64,000 nt of DNA from JALZIF01 sp964584905 (lineage in GTDB: Bacteria > Gemmatimonadota > Gemmatimonadetes > Gemmatimonadales > Gemmatimonadaceae). Positions 51,536-60,600 of the stretch are shown here, piece after piece. A program made the position numbers and the translations under genes. The notes below the pieces were generated by a model that was given only the letters and a program-made list of their open reading frames with translations, did not search any database and was not told the origin of the DNA. The stretch is taken from positions 1 to 64,000 of the forward strand of contig CAZPCC010000110.1 in NCBI GenBank assembly GCA_964584905.1, read 5' to 3'. Position 1 is the first letter of the stretch, and every line of letters starts with the position of its first letter.

Positions 51536-54419
51536 CCGCCGGCTCCCTGCCAGTCAAGCCGAGGTGATTCCAGTTCACCATGGCATTCACCGCCAGTGCG
51601 AATGAGCCCTGCGTCTGCCACCGCCAGAACGGACGAATGGCGAACAGGACCACGTGACCATTCCCCACCGGAGCGTCGACGATCGCAGCTCGCTTGGCGA
51701 GTTCCTGTCCGTTTGCAAGCAATCCCGAGACCAGCAGCGAGTCGGCGCGCTCATGAAACTGCAGGATCGCCTTGGGACGCATCTGCTCGGCCTGGGCGAC
51801 AATCGCCGGATCGATTCGCCGCGAGCGCTCCGACGTGTCGCGTTCGGATACCGACAACACCGGTTCAGCGTTGAAGTAGACCGGGAAGCTGCTGGACGAG
51901 TAGCCGTACAGTATCGGGCTTCCCTTTTCACCAGGCTGCGCACGCATGACGGCTCCGCGAGTCTGCAGCTGGCGGGCCTGCACGACGCTGACCCCTGGAT
52001 TGAAGCCGAGATGAACCGGCAGTTCCGAGCTGTTACCGGTCGTTATGAGAAGCCCTCCACGCTCGACGAACCGTCGCAGGGCCGCCGCGCCCTCGAGACC
52101 CATCCCGACGCGGATGTCGTCGGTCTGGTCGATAATCCCGAGATTCGGCGTGAGCGCCGACTTCTTCCACGGGATCGCCGGTCCTATCCTGGGGCGGCCG
52201 TTCAGTATGCTTGCCGCCGAGCCACGGACGTGCGGAAACACCACGACATCATAACGATCCAGCGCATTCGGCTGCAGCAGAGCCTGATCGGAGATGTAGG
52301 TATATGGAACGCCGATCTGGTCGAACGCATAACGCACCCACCCCTCGTTTTGCGTTTCGATCCAGGAGTGCATGAGCGCCACCCGTGGCAACCGGATAGC
52401 GTGGCGCGCTACGCTCGGCACGGAGCCGACTCTCACGCCGATAAGCCCCAGCTCCCGTACCGCCCCGTTCGCGCCGTCCGCGCCGCCTTCGACGATGAAC
52501 GTGCCCGCCGGCCACCGACGGCCACCGGCATCGAAGGCCGACTCGGCCACCGATACTCTCGCACCGCGAGCCCTCCATGGCAGCACCGCGGAACGCCAGT
52601 CACCCATGTGCTCGACGAGGAGCACTCCGCCCGATCCGCTGACCGCTCCAGCGACGGTCGCCGCTTCGCCGACCAGCTCCATTGCAGTTGTCAGGATCTG
52701 CGAATCGGCTACCGCGTACGTCGTCACGTGGCGGAGCTCGTCGAGCGTCCAGCCCGTGTCGTCGTACGGAGCCGGATCGCTGGTCGAATACCGCTGCCGC
52801 GAGAGCAGCGTCCGCACCGTCGCCGTGTAAGGCTGATCGAGCCTGACGATCCAATCGCCCGGACGCACGGTGATCGTCGCGCCTGGCGCATCATTGCGCG
52901 CCGCCGCGCTATCCACCCGGGCCGAGTCGGCACCCGGAGCCGCCGCCGTGTCCGCCCGTGGCGCGTTCGCCGCCGGGCGCTCGCGACGTCCGGCGTCACC
53001 GAGCACGGCAACCCGACGTTCCGCGGTGGCCCGGTGAACTTCCGATCCCTGCGTGCGGAACAGGTTCACCAGGTCGGCCGCCTCACCGGCATGCCGCTGC
53101 TCCCGCGGAATCACGTATGCGTACGGCGCCGAGCGTTTACCGCGAGCGATCATCCGCTCGGCCTTGGTCACGAAATTCTCGACGAAAGTCTCACGGCGAT
53201 CCGCCACGTACTTGAGCGCGATCAGCACGCCGGACTGCGAAAAATTGATGTTCGACCGAATGCACCACCTGACGCCGTTCACCGGAGGATTGGGACGGTA
53301 CCATATCCGGTCGGTTGACCGGCTGGGAAGATTCACCGTCTGACAGTCGGCGCCGCCTGACGTGTACGTCTCGTAAAAACGCCCGATCGAGTTGTGCAGA
53401 TTGGCGATCGAGAGCATGTAGTTCGGCGCCCAGCCATCATAGAAGCCGTGCGTCCACACCCCGGGCAGTCCGCGCCGTGTCAGCTCCATGATCTCCTGAT
53501 AGGCGAGCGCGTGCCATTCGTCGACGACGATCGGATCGAATTCGTCGTTGTACGGGCCGGTTCCCGTGCTGGTGTACAGGAACGGCACCGACTCGTGCAG
53601 GTCGTGGGTGACGGTAGGATGCCATTCCAGGAACGTCTTGATGAAGTCCCTGGTGAGCTTCTGCGACACGACCATCCCATCACGGTTGTTGTCGTGCGCC
53701 GTGTACTTGCCCCAGTAGACGAGGCTTACCGCCTGCGGGCCGAGGCCGAGCTCGCGCGAAAGCTTGTTGGCATCGACGATCCGGTCACGTCCGTCGAGCT
53801 CCTGCACCGGAGTGATCATCGTGATCACGTTCGCCCGAATCGCACGAAGGTGCTCGCTCTCTCCCACCGCCATGCGATAGGCGAGCTCCATCAGCATCTC
53901 CGGGCTGCCGGTCTCCGGCGAATGGATTGCACCAGTGAGCCAATAGATAGGTTTGGCTTCCCTGATCAATCGTGCGCGCTCCACGTCAGGCAGACCCCGC
54001 GGGTCGGCAAGTCGCGCCGCCATCGCCTTGTATTCGTCCAGTCGCGCGAGCGTCGCTTCGTCGGCAATGACGGCGAGGATCATCTCGCGCCCCTCGTCGC
54101 TCTCGCCGATCGTCGTCAGCCTGACGCGCGGCGAGGCGGCGGCCAGCGCACGAAAGTACTTGTTGACGTCAGCGACGTACGACAGACGGCCGATCTCACC
54201 CGGCACGTATCCCAGCACATCGAGCGGCGTCGGAACGTCGGACTCTGGTAGGTGATCGACGAGCTCGGTGGTGAACTTCCATCGCTCATGGGTCGGGGTA
54301 AGCTCACGAATCTTCGCGGAGTAAACGCTGTCGACGGGCTGCTGGGAGGCGAGCAGCGCGGGTACGAGCGCCGCGATGAGCGCGGCAATCGAACGGGAGG
54401 TGGACACGGAGATCTCCAA
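51510..54419 (-). CDS. M14-family zinc carboxypeptidase, large secreted form
   Basis: This 969-residue protein has a signal peptide (IAALIAALVPALLASQQ). The M14 domain spans about 75-400. Zinc ligands are His166 and Glu169 in GAIHSPETGS, with the third His in THDLHES (272 or 275). AHDNNRDGM near 242 is the substrate-binding Asn-Arg region. The C-terminal 550 residues hold a long linker rich in Ala, Arg and Asp, and a glutamine-amidotransferase-like Rossmann region (YDVVVFPHVRG, GGLLITTGNSSE) as in related Gemmatimonadota and Bacteroidota peptidases. It digests peptides outside the cytoplasm. The final codons lie in a repeat arm. Confidence 0.9.
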   Translation of the reverse strand: MEISVSTSRSIAALIAALVPALLASQQPVDSVYSAKIRELTPTHERWKFTTELVDHLPESDVPTPLDVLGYVPGEIGRLSYVADVNKYFRALAAASPRVRLTTIGESDEGREMILAVIADEATLARLDEYKAMAARLADPRGLPDVERARLIREAKPIYWLTGAIHSPETGSPEMLMELAYRMAVGESEHLRAIRANVITMITPVQELDGRDRIVDANKLSRELGLGPQAVSLVYWGKYTAHDNNRDGMVVSQKLTRDFIKTFLEWHPTVTHDLHESVPFLYTSTGTGPYNDEFDPIVVDEWHALAYQEIMELTRRGLPGVWTHGFYDGWAPNYMLSIANLHNSIGRFYETYTSGGADCQTVNLPSRSTDRIWYRPNPPVNGVRWCIRSNINFSQSGVLIALKYVADRRETFVENFVTKAERMIARGKRSAPYAYVIPREQRHAGEAADLVNLFRTQGSEVHRATAERRVAVLGDAGRRERPAANAPRADTAAAPGADSARVDSAAARNDAPGATITVRPGDWIVRLDQPYTATVRTLLSRQRYSTSDPAPYDDTGWTLDELRHVTTYAVADSQILTTAMELVGEAATVAGAVSGSGGVLLVEHMGDWRSAVLPWRARGARVSVAESAFDAGGRRWPAGTFIVEGGADGANGAVRELGLIGVRVGSVPSVARHAIRLPRVALMHSWIETQNEGWVRYAFDQIGVPYTYISDQALLQPNALDRYDVVVFPHVRGSAASILNGRPRIGPAIPWKKSALTPNLGIIDQTDDIRVGMGLEGAAALRRFVERGGLLITTGNSSELPVHLGFNPGVSVVQARQLQTRGAVMRAQPGEKGSPILYGYSSSSFPVYFNAEPVLSVSERDTSERSRRIDPAIVAQAEQMRPKAILQFHERADSLLVSGLLANGQELAKRAAIVDAPVGNGHVVLFAIRPFWRWQTQGSFALAVNAMVNWNHLGLTGREPAEVSEGSGQ

Positions 54420-54482
54420 AAAATGAGAAGGCGTAGGTGCGAAGCTACTGCCGAAGGCGACCGGTGGGAACGACCGCTTGCT

Positions 54483-54767
54483 TCATGGGAGTGGCATACC
54501 GGCCAGATTGGCAATACGGCGGAGAGCGGTGTCCTGCTTGGCGACGGCGAGCCGTAGCGAATCGACTTGATCCTGCAGTATCGCGTTCTCCTGCTGCAAG
54601 GAGCTTACGGCATCGCCGAGCTGTAGCACCGATTCACCAAGACCCTCCAGCGCCTGTGGCTGCGGCGCCTGACAAGCGGCAACCATCAAGCAAGCGGCGG
54701 CCGCGAGCGGTGCGAGAGCGGCGCGACACGGAGAGTGCCGGCGATGAGGCGAGCGTGGGGGTGACAT
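54483..54767 (-). CDS. Small lipoprotein with coiled coil
   Basis: The 94-residue protein starts at the ATG at 54767. A basic n-region and hydrophobic stretch end in the lipobox MVAAC (Cys32). The mature part is one amphipathic helix with heptad character (LQLGDAVSSLQQENAILQDQ, then VDSLRLAVAKQD), like Lpp or SlyB-type envelope spacers. Longer in-frame readings to 55352 run antisense through the pseudopilin gene and are not used. It is divergent from the pseudopilin gene. It may trimerise in the outer membrane. Confidence 0.75.
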   Translation of the reverse strand: MSPPRSPHRRHSPCRAALAPLAAAACLMVAACQAPQPQALEGLGESVLQLGDAVSSLQQENAILQDQVDSLRLAVAKQDTALRRIANLAGMPLP

Positions 54768-54836
54768 GCGGTGATTCGATGAGTGTGGGGCGCATTCGAT
54801 GCGGCTGCGCTGAGCCAACCGCCCATTATCGGAGCC

Positions 54837-55268
54837 ATGAAGAATACGCAAGCAGTGGGGGCGACGCTGCCCGAGCTGGTTGTTGCACTCTCGATTTGTG
54901 CGTTGCTTGCTGCTATCACAATCGCTGGGTTGGCTTCGCTGCGCGATCGCAGCGCGGTGCGCGCCGCGAGCACCGAGCTCGTCTCTGCGCTCCACCTGGC
55001 GCGGTCTTCGGCCCTGGCGGAATCGCGCGTGGTTGCCTTGCGCTTCGACACAGCCTCCGGCCGAGCGCTCGTTCTCGCGCAGCCCGATACATTGCTCGAC
55101 CTGCCACTCGGCGTCTGGTACGCCGTCACTCTCTCGGCTACACGCGATTCGATCGCGTACGGGCCGACCGGGCGAGGGTACGGCGCTGCAAATACGACGC
55201 TGACGATTCGCCGTCGCGGCGCCGCGGATACACTCGTGGTATCGCGGCTGGGACGGGTGAAGAGTTGA
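54837..55268 (+). CDS. GspH/FimT-type pseudopilin
   Basis: The 143-residue protein has a prepilin leader VGATLPELVVALSICALLAA: cleavage after Gly and Glu at position 5 of the mature protein. Ala replaces the usual Phe at position 1. LASLRDRSAVRAASTELVSA and LHLARSSALAESRVVALRF are the GspH/FimT helix and strand pattern. The short C-terminal beta domain ends at VVSRLGRVKS. It would be a minor pseudopilin of a type II secretion or type IV pilus system. No other pilus gene is nearby. An upstream ATG at 54783 is rejected because it would add residues before the leader. Confidence 0.87.
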   Translation: MKNTQAVGATLPELVVALSICALLAAITIAGLASLRDRSAVRAASTELVSALHLARSSALAESRVVALRFDTASGRALVLAQPDTLLDLPLGVWYAVTLSATRDSIAYGPTGRGYGAANTTLTIRRRGAADTLVVSRLGRVKS

Positions 55269-55285
55269 CGATTCGGGTGCTCCAA

Positions 55286-55669
55286 CTACTGCGGCGCCAC
55301 TTCTTCCGCTGCTACCCCTTGCACAAGGAGGAAGAACTCGCCGCGCAGGCATGAATTGCCCCGTTCTTCACACCTGCCCCAGTACTCTCCGACGAGCCTG
55401 GTGCTGTCCGGGGATGCGCGCAGGTATCGCACACGTACGTGAATGCTGTCGACCGAGCGGAAGCCCCATGTCGAATCCGAGCCGAATCGTCGCGTAATGT
55501 ACTGAAGGTCCTGGAGCGTGCGCGCCGACTTTGCCGCTAGAGCTATTGAAACGCCCGGTAAAGTCACCGTCTCAAACAGATCCGGCTCGCTCGGAGGCGG
55601 CGAGGGAGAGACCACGCGACCGCAAGCCAGCGCCAGGCACAGCGCCGGTATCACGGCGACACCCTTCAT
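55286..55669 (-). CDS. Predicted lipoprotein
   Basis: The 127-residue protein has a short signal with lipobox LALAC (Cys16). A Pro/Ser-rich linker (SPSPPPSEPD) leads to a beta-rich domain (VTLPGVSIALAAKSARTL, IHVRVRYLRASPDSTRL) with two further Cys (GRCEERGNSCLRG) probably forming a disulfide. It overlaps the RNA helicase gene by four bases (ATGA) and is co-transcribed. Not recognised. The link with an RNA helicase gene is probably only operon convenience. Confidence 0.72.
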   Translation of the reverse strand: MKGVAVIPALCLALACGRVVSPSPPPSEPDLFETVTLPGVSIALAAKSARTLQDLQYITRRFGSDSTWGFRSVDSIHVRVRYLRASPDSTRLVGEYWGRCEERGNSCLRGEFFLLVQGVAAEEVAPQ

Positions 55670-56838
55670 CCCGCTGCTCCGCTGCCGAAATCGTAGCCAG
55701 GCACCTGAATGCGCGGAATCTGCTGGCCAAGCACGGACTCGATGAGGCGTACCATCGAGATCTCGTCAGGTGACATGAAGGTGAAGGCATCACCGGTCGC
55801 CGCCGCGCGTCCAGTCCGGCCGATTCGGTGCACGTAGTCCTCAGCCTGCGTCGGCACGTCGTAGTTCACGACGTGTGAGATTCCGAAGATGTCGAGCCCT
55901 CGCTGAGCAATATCGGTTGCGACGAGAACCCGCGTGGCGCCGGACTTGAAGTTCTCGAGCGCGCGCGTACGCTCCGACTGAGAGCGGTCGCCGTGCATCG
56001 TTTCAGCCTGGATTCCCGCGCGGAGCAGCTCGCCTAACAGCTTGTCGGCGCCGTGCTTGGTCCGCGTGAAAATGAGCACCGAATCAAGAGCCGCTTCGTT
56101 CTCCAGCAGGTGCAGAAGCAGCAACGTCTTGCGCGACTTCGGCACCGGATAGACGGCGTGCGTTACCGTGTTCACGGCCTGCGAGCGGCGCCCGACCTGA
56201 ATGACAACGGGCTTGCGCAGATACTTTCGCGCCAGCGCCTCGACCTCCGGTGGCATCGTCGCGCTGAACAGCATCGTCTGCCGGTAAGGTGGAATTTCCC
56301 GGACGATTCGATTCAGCTGCGGAGCGAAGCCCATGTCGAGCATACGGTCGGCCTCGTCGAGGATCAGGATCTCCAGATCGTCGAAGACCACGTTCTGCCG
56401 CTCCATGTGGTCGATCAACCTGCCCGGCGTTGCTACAACCATCTGCACACCGCGCCGCAAAGCCTTTTCCTGCGGACCAAGTGCAACCCCGCCGTAGATA
56501 TCGGCGACCTCGATGTCGGTGTGCGCGCCGTACTTCTCCACCGACGCGTGAACCTGCACGGCCAACTCCCGCGTCGGCACGAGAACGACGGCGCGCAGAC
56601 GCTTGGGTCCGCCAAGCAGTAAGTTGAGTGTTGGAAGGACGAACGCGGCCGTCTTTCCGGTGCCCGTCTGGGCTAGTCCCATCAGGTCGCGCCCTTTGAG
56701 CGCGAGCGGGATTGCTTCCCGCTGAATTGGGGTTGGGAGCAAATACCCCGAATCCTCGATCGCTTGCATGAGCTCCGGAGCGAGCCCCAGCTCCGCAAAG
56801 CTCATTGCCATTTCCGCTGTTGCCGTCACTTTCTCCAA
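55666..56838 (-). CDS. DEAD-box RNA helicase
   Basis: The 390-residue core helicase is without a C-terminal extension. Motifs: Q-motif TPIQREAIP, I AQTGTGKTAAF, Ia PTRELAVQV, Ib ATPGRLIDH, II LDEADRMLDMGF, III FSATMP, V VATDIAQRGLDI, VI HRIGRTGRAA. It is closest in character to RhlE-type helicases, which help ribosome assembly and RNA turnover. The lack of a basic tail suggests a compact form. It is the first gene of a two-gene unit with the lipoprotein gene. Confidence 0.95.
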   Translation of the reverse strand: MEKVTATAEMAMSFAELGLAPELMQAIEDSGYLLPTPIQREAIPLALKGRDLMGLAQTGTGKTAAFVLPTLNLLLGGPKRLRAVVLVPTRELAVQVHASVEKYGAHTDIEVADIYGGVALGPQEKALRRGVQMVVATPGRLIDHMERQNVVFDDLEILILDEADRMLDMGFAPQLNRIVREIPPYRQTMLFSATMPPEVEALARKYLRKPVVIQVGRRSQAVNTVTHAVYPVPKSRKTLLLLHLLENEAALDSVLIFTRTKHGADKLLGELLRAGIQAETMHGDRSQSERTRALENFKSGATRVLVATDIAQRGLDIFGISHVVNYDVPTQAEDYVHRIGRTGRAAATGDAFTFMSPDEISMVRLIESVLGQQIPRIQVPGYDFGSGAAG

Positions 56839-56877
56839 TTCCCGTGTACGCGCCCCGACGAGGCGCTCGAACGAAAT

Positions 56878-57849
56878 CTAACTCGTTGCCAAGCCGTCAG
56901 GTACGCGCAGGAACGCCAGCGTCTCCCGGTTGACCTCGTCGGAGTGCGTCTCATTCGTCGCGTGGCCCGCTCCGCGAACGAGATGAAGCCTGGCCCTCGG
57001 CAAAGCTGGAAGTCCGTCACGCACGCGCTTCCACGGGATCAGAGGGTCGGCGGTGCCCGTCACTACCAACACCGGGAGCGTCAGCCGGGCGAGTAGCTCG
57101 TCACCCACCGCGCCCCACCGCACGTTCCGGAGCAACTCCAATTGGGAACGCACATAGCCCGCGGTCTCGAGCGGGGCGGCATATTCCCGAACGTCCTCAG
57201 CCGTGGGAGGATGACGGCTGCCATAGACGATACGGAGGCCGAGTCGAACAAGCGCGGGGCCGACCACGTGTTCCAATAGCGGCACCATGCGAACCGGGAG
57301 CACGGAGCCGGCATACACGAGTTGCGAACAGCCGAACCCTACCGGGCTCCAGAGCACGAGCCGCGAGATCCGGTCCGGTGTCTCACCGGCTATCTGAAGC
57401 GCCACCCGCCCGCCGAGCGATTGACCAATAATCGCCGGCGCGTGGACGCCGAGCCGATCGAACAACTCCAGCGTTGCTTGCGCAAGCAAATCGAGAGTAT
57501 AACCGCCGGGATTCCGGGGTTTTTCACTGAATCCCTGTCCCGGCGGCTCGATGACAATCACCCGCCAGCCGCCTTTCACGAGCGCGGGGATATTCCGTCG
57601 AAACGTGTACGCGGTACATCCCCAACCAGGCATCATCACGATCGCGGGCGCCTGGACATCGCCAGCTTCCACGCACCTCGCCTCGAGGCCTCCCACGCGC
57701 ACCCAGCGGACATGCAACCCATGAACGCCGAAGGGATATGGCGCGCCCGTCCCTCGCTCGCTGGTCACCTCACCGTCCACGACCGCCTCGGCGGTTTGAC
57801 GCCTTGCTTTCTCAGGCGAGCTGAATCGGCCGGCCTGCGAGCCTCGCAA
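56878..57849 (-). CDS. Alpha/beta-hydrolase
   Basis: Up to 323 residues. The oxyanion region is MMPGWGCTAYTFRRN, the nucleophile Ser is in IIGQSLGGRVAL, the acid probably Asp in VTGTADPLIPW, and the His in RGAGHATNETH. The first 40 residues are unlike the family, and a GTG at 57780 or 57768 may be the true start, which would avoid the 38-base overlap with the upstream gene. The fold fits carboxylesterase or lipid-ester hydrolase. Substrate unknown. It is possibly co-transcribed with the unknown 375-residue protein. Confidence 0.87.
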   Translation of the reverse strand: MRGSQAGRFSSPEKARRQTAEAVVDGEVTSERGTGAPYPFGVHGLHVRWVRVGGLEARCVEAGDVQAPAIVMMPGWGCTAYTFRRNIPALVKGGWRVIVIEPPGQGFSEKPRNPGGYTLDLLAQATLELFDRLGVHAPAIIGQSLGGRVALQIAGETPDRISRLVLWSPVGFGCSQLVYAGSVLPVRMVPLLEHVVGPALVRLGLRIVYGSRHPPTAEDVREYAAPLETAGYVRSQLELLRNVRWGAVGDELLARLTLPVLVVTGTADPLIPWKRVRDGLPALPRARLHLVRGAGHATNETHSDEVNRETLAFLRVPDGLATS

Positions 57850-58939
57850 TGAGACCTATGCGGAAGGTCACGTCGCTCCACATGCGATTTTCGGTAAGGT
57901 CGTCTTCGAGCGGATACGTGGCCCAGGCGTAGGGATTGTCGCTTCGCCTTATGGCCGTGCCCTTTCTGGAGCGCCACACCAGATCTCCATCGCGCTGCGC
58001 GATCAGCTTGTCGAGGATCGAATTCCACCCCTCGTTTTTCTGCAGAAAGCCGAGTCGGGCGGCTATTTCCAGCCACGTCAGGGCCCATGGCAAGTCGGCC
58101 ATGGCTGCCTGCAGGCTTGGCAGGGGATCGCCGAGCAGCAGGTGGGGCATGGCTACCACGCCTCCGTCAACGGCGATGGATGGCGCGGTACGCGGTACAG
58201 GTTGCGACAGGTAGGTGGCCAGACGGTCCACTAACTCGAAATTCTCGGTTCTGAAAATCGGCATGTGCGCGAGCATCAGGAGCATCCAGAACGACGGCGG
58301 CGACGCGTCCGGGCTAAGCACGTGCTGATTTCCGGCGCGGATAAGGGGGGATTCAGCGAGTGGTGTTCGAAGGAAGTCGTTGACGGGTCCCACGATCCGA
58401 ATCGCAGCGCCGCGTACCCTGGGATCCTTGTTGTAGCCGGCTTGCGCCAGTACCGCCGCCGCCGCTTCCCTGAGCAGGGCGCGGGCTCGCGGAACCGCGC
58501 CTGGGTCGGCCCCGCGCGATGGGACGAGCTCGTAAGCGAAAGCCCGGTCCTGGTCGAGGGCCAGGAGCCGGAACAGCAGTCGTCGCGCCAACAATAGCGG
58601 CGGCGTGTTCATGTCCCAACCGAACTCCATGAGCCGGCGAACGGCGTGAATCGTACCGACCCCCGCCAACTCCGTGCTGCGCCCATTGGGGGTCGTGAGC
58701 ATAGTGTTCCCCCAAACGCCACTCGCGGACTGGGTGACCGCAAGGGCGATCGCAGTGGAGCTGGCATATCGCAGCCCTTCCAGCTCTGTCGCGGGAATAT
58801 CAAGCCTCGCAACGTCGCTAATGGCGCGATACTGTATCGGTCCTGATGCGTTTCCGAGAATCCAGCGGAGTGGAAAAGCGACCGGCTCCAGCTCGGGCGG
58901 TGCTTCGAGAAGTGGCGAACCGACTTGGGGATCGGACAC
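57812..58939 (-). CDS. Unrecognised 375-residue protein, possible alpha/alpha-toroid
   Basis: I do not recognise a family. The protein is soluble, mostly helical, and lacks a signal peptide. Repeated helix pairs containing W and hydrophobic residues (VWGNTMLTTPNGRSTELAGV, ATYLSQPVPRT, LVWRSRKGTAIRRSD) resemble prenyltransferase/squalene-cyclase-type toroids in which each unit samples a lid. Several spans (LRWILGNASGPIQYRAISD) look conserved. It precedes the alpha/beta-hydrolase gene with a 38-base overlap, suggesting a joint role, perhaps on a polysaccharide or lipid. This is a guess from pattern only. Confidence 0.7.
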   Translation of the reverse strand: MSDPQVGSPLLEAPPELEPVAFPLRWILGNASGPIQYRAISDVARLDIPATELEGLRYASSTAIALAVTQSASGVWGNTMLTTPNGRSTELAGVGTIHAVRRLMEFGWDMNTPPLLLARRLLFRLLALDQDRAFAYELVPSRGADPGAVPRARALLREAAAAVLAQAGYNKDPRVRGAAIRIVGPVNDFLRTPLAESPLIRAGNQHVLSPDASPPSFWMLLMLAHMPIFRTENFELVDRLATYLSQPVPRTAPSIAVDGGVVAMPHLLLGDPLPSLQAAMADLPWALTWLEIAARLGFLQKNEGWNSILDKLIAQRDGDLVWRSRKGTAIRRSDNPYAWATYPLEDDLTENRMWSDVTFRIGLIARLAGRPIQLA

Positions 58940-59380
58940 GGATTGGTATGGGAAACGGGAGTTGAAGAGCGGTCAGGACGCACGCGCGGTAGCGCCGCTG
59001 TTCGCATCGGCAGAGGGTGTCTCTCCTCGAGGTCGCGCGCAAGGGGGCGAGAGCTGAAAAAACGCATGTCGAAAGTGCTCGCGTGGCGTTTGCCTGGCTC
59101 GATGCCGTCCGGCCATGGCCGGGGCAATGCGTTAAAATGCCGGAGCGAGAGAGGGCCCTGCCGCGTGCGAGCGACTGCCGCACGGAGCGCGCCTTTCGAG
59201 CGGATCGAAAACCGGGAACTAGGGGGGATGCCATTCCATGCAACGAACGCGCGGGAACCAGCGCCTCCGAGCGAACGCGCCAGCTGGCGGGTACAGGCAG
59301 GGCGGGCGCCTTGACCACGACGGTTAGGCATCCGTCCGCCGGACGAGCGAACCGCCGGCGAACGCATCGCCGGCGCTGAC
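58940..59380. other. Intergenic region between divergent genes
   Basis: This gap of 441 bases lies between the unknown 375-residue gene and the second hydrolase gene. It contains a 14-base perfect palindrome, CCGGCCATGGCCGG, at 59109-59122, followed by an A/T-richer GCGTTAAAATGCC at 59129-59141. Open frames here look unlike proteins. Promoters of both genes are expected but not identified. Confidence 0.45.
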
Positions 59381-60205
59381 GTGCGCGGCGAATTTCTCGA
59401 CCTGGACGGAGCGCGGCTTTACTACTACGCGGCTGGCGTACGTGGCGAAGGCGAGCCGATCGTCTTCCTCCACGGCTTTCCCACCTCCTCGCATCTCTGG
59501 CGGGATATCGTCCCGCTGATGCCGGCCGGCCATCGCGTGGTGGTCATCGACCTTCTGGGTTTTGGGCGATCGGACGTACCTAACGATCGCGATGTGAGTC
59601 TGACCGGCCACGCAAACCGTGTGCTTCAGCTACTGGACAAGCTCCGAATTGAGCGCGCAACGCTCGTTGGCCACGACATCGGGGGCGGCATTGCGCAGCA
59701 TCTCGCCGTCAGGCATCCGACGCGCGTCGCCAAGTTGTGCCTGGTGAACTCGGTCGGATACGATGACTGGCCGACACGCGACGTAAAGGTCGCCAAGGCC
59801 TCCCTTCCCCTCACCCGGTTCCTGCCGGCAACCTGGATACTCGGCGTGGTTAAGACCGACCTGCAGCGCGGATACGCCGAGCAGGAGCGGGGGCTTCACT
59901 CGATAGAGCAGTACCTGAAACCCTTCGCTGGTGCCGAAGGCCGCGACGTGCTCGTGCAGCACCTGCTGGCGCTCGACTCATCCGAGACTGTGTCGCTCAC
60001 CAACCGGTTAGGCGACATCGTTGCCCCCACCGCGCTGGTGTGGGGCGCTCATGACCCGTTCCTTACGCTCGAGCTCGCTCGAAAGCTTCAGCGAGCCATT
60101 CGCGGCGCAACACTCACCATCATTCCTGATGGCCGCCACTTCACTCCGGAAGAGGCGCCGGAAACAGTGGCGGGGGTGATTGCCGAGTTGCTTGGTCGGG
60201 GCTAG
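59381..60205 (+). CDS. Alpha/beta-hydrolase, haloalkane-dehalogenase/epoxide-hydrolase-like
   Basis: This 274-residue protein starts at a GTG at 59381. HGFPTSSHLWRD is the oxyanion motif, and the nucleophile is Asp in LVGHDIGGGIAQHLA, as in haloalkane dehalogenases and epoxide hydrolases (Ser in esterases). VWGAHDPFLTLEL supplies the acid, and PDGRHFTPEEAP the His. It lacks a signal peptide. The Asp nucleophile indicates hydrolysis through an alkyl-enzyme ester; substrate unknown. Transcribed ahead of the TPR gene. Confidence 0.87.
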   Translation: MRGEFLDLDGARLYYYAAGVRGEGEPIVFLHGFPTSSHLWRDIVPLMPAGHRVVVIDLLGFGRSDVPNDRDVSLTGHANRVLQLLDKLRIERATLVGHDIGGGIAQHLAVRHPTRVAKLCLVNSVGYDDWPTRDVKVAKASLPLTRFLPATWILGVVKTDLQRGYAEQERGLHSIEQYLKPFAGAEGRDVLVQHLLALDSSETVSLTNRLGDIVAPTALVWGAHDPFLTLELARKLQRAIRGATLTIIPDGRHFTPEEAPETVAGVIAELLGRG

Positions 60206-60291
60206 GCAGTGGTGAGTTGACTTGCCGGATACGAGCACGATCTTCGCAGGTCCCGTAGCATGCACCAGCCAACGCTTCATTTTTCCCACTT

Positions 60292-60600
60292 ATGTCCCGA
60301 CTGGAATCCTTTCGCGCGATGGTCGCGGCCAATCCCGAGAATGCGCTCGCGCGGTTTGGACTGGCGACCGAAGCACTCAAGTCCGGCGAGCACGCCGAGG
60401 CGGTCGAACACCTGCAGGCATACCTCGTCAGGCACGACGACGAGGGTAATGCGTACGGCCGGCTGGCCGAAGCGCTGGTCGCGTTGGGACGGCTCGATGA
60501 AGCTCGCGCGACATTACGAAAAGGGGTGGAAACCGCCGAACGACACGGGCATCCGGGAATGGCCGCCGAGTTCGAATCGCGGCTGGAGGAGATGGAGTGA
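60292..60600 (+). CDS. Small tetratricopeptide-repeat protein
   Basis: The 102-residue protein has about three TPR units: ENALARFGLATEALKSGEHA, then AEAVEHLQAYLVRHDDEGNA and GRLAEALVALGRLDEARATL. Acidic and soluble, it is likely a scaffold. It lies 86 bases after the hydrolase gene in the same direction. The stop codon is followed at once by a G-rich repeat arm. Confidence 0.82.
   Translation: MSRLESFRAMVAANPENALARFGLATEALKSGEHAEAVEHLQAYLVRHDDEGNAYGRLAEALVALGRLDEARATLRKGVETAERHGHPGMAAEFESRLEEME

Noticed and set aside
54768..55352. Long N-terminal extension of the small coiled-coil lipoprotein
   Set aside because: It is antisense to the pseudopilin gene, and the lipoprotein signal begins only at the ATG at 54767.
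59109..59122. 14-base palindrome as a regulator site
   Set aside because: A GC-rich palindrome of this size between divergent genes is suggestive but unsupported by a second copy or an adjacent regulator gene.
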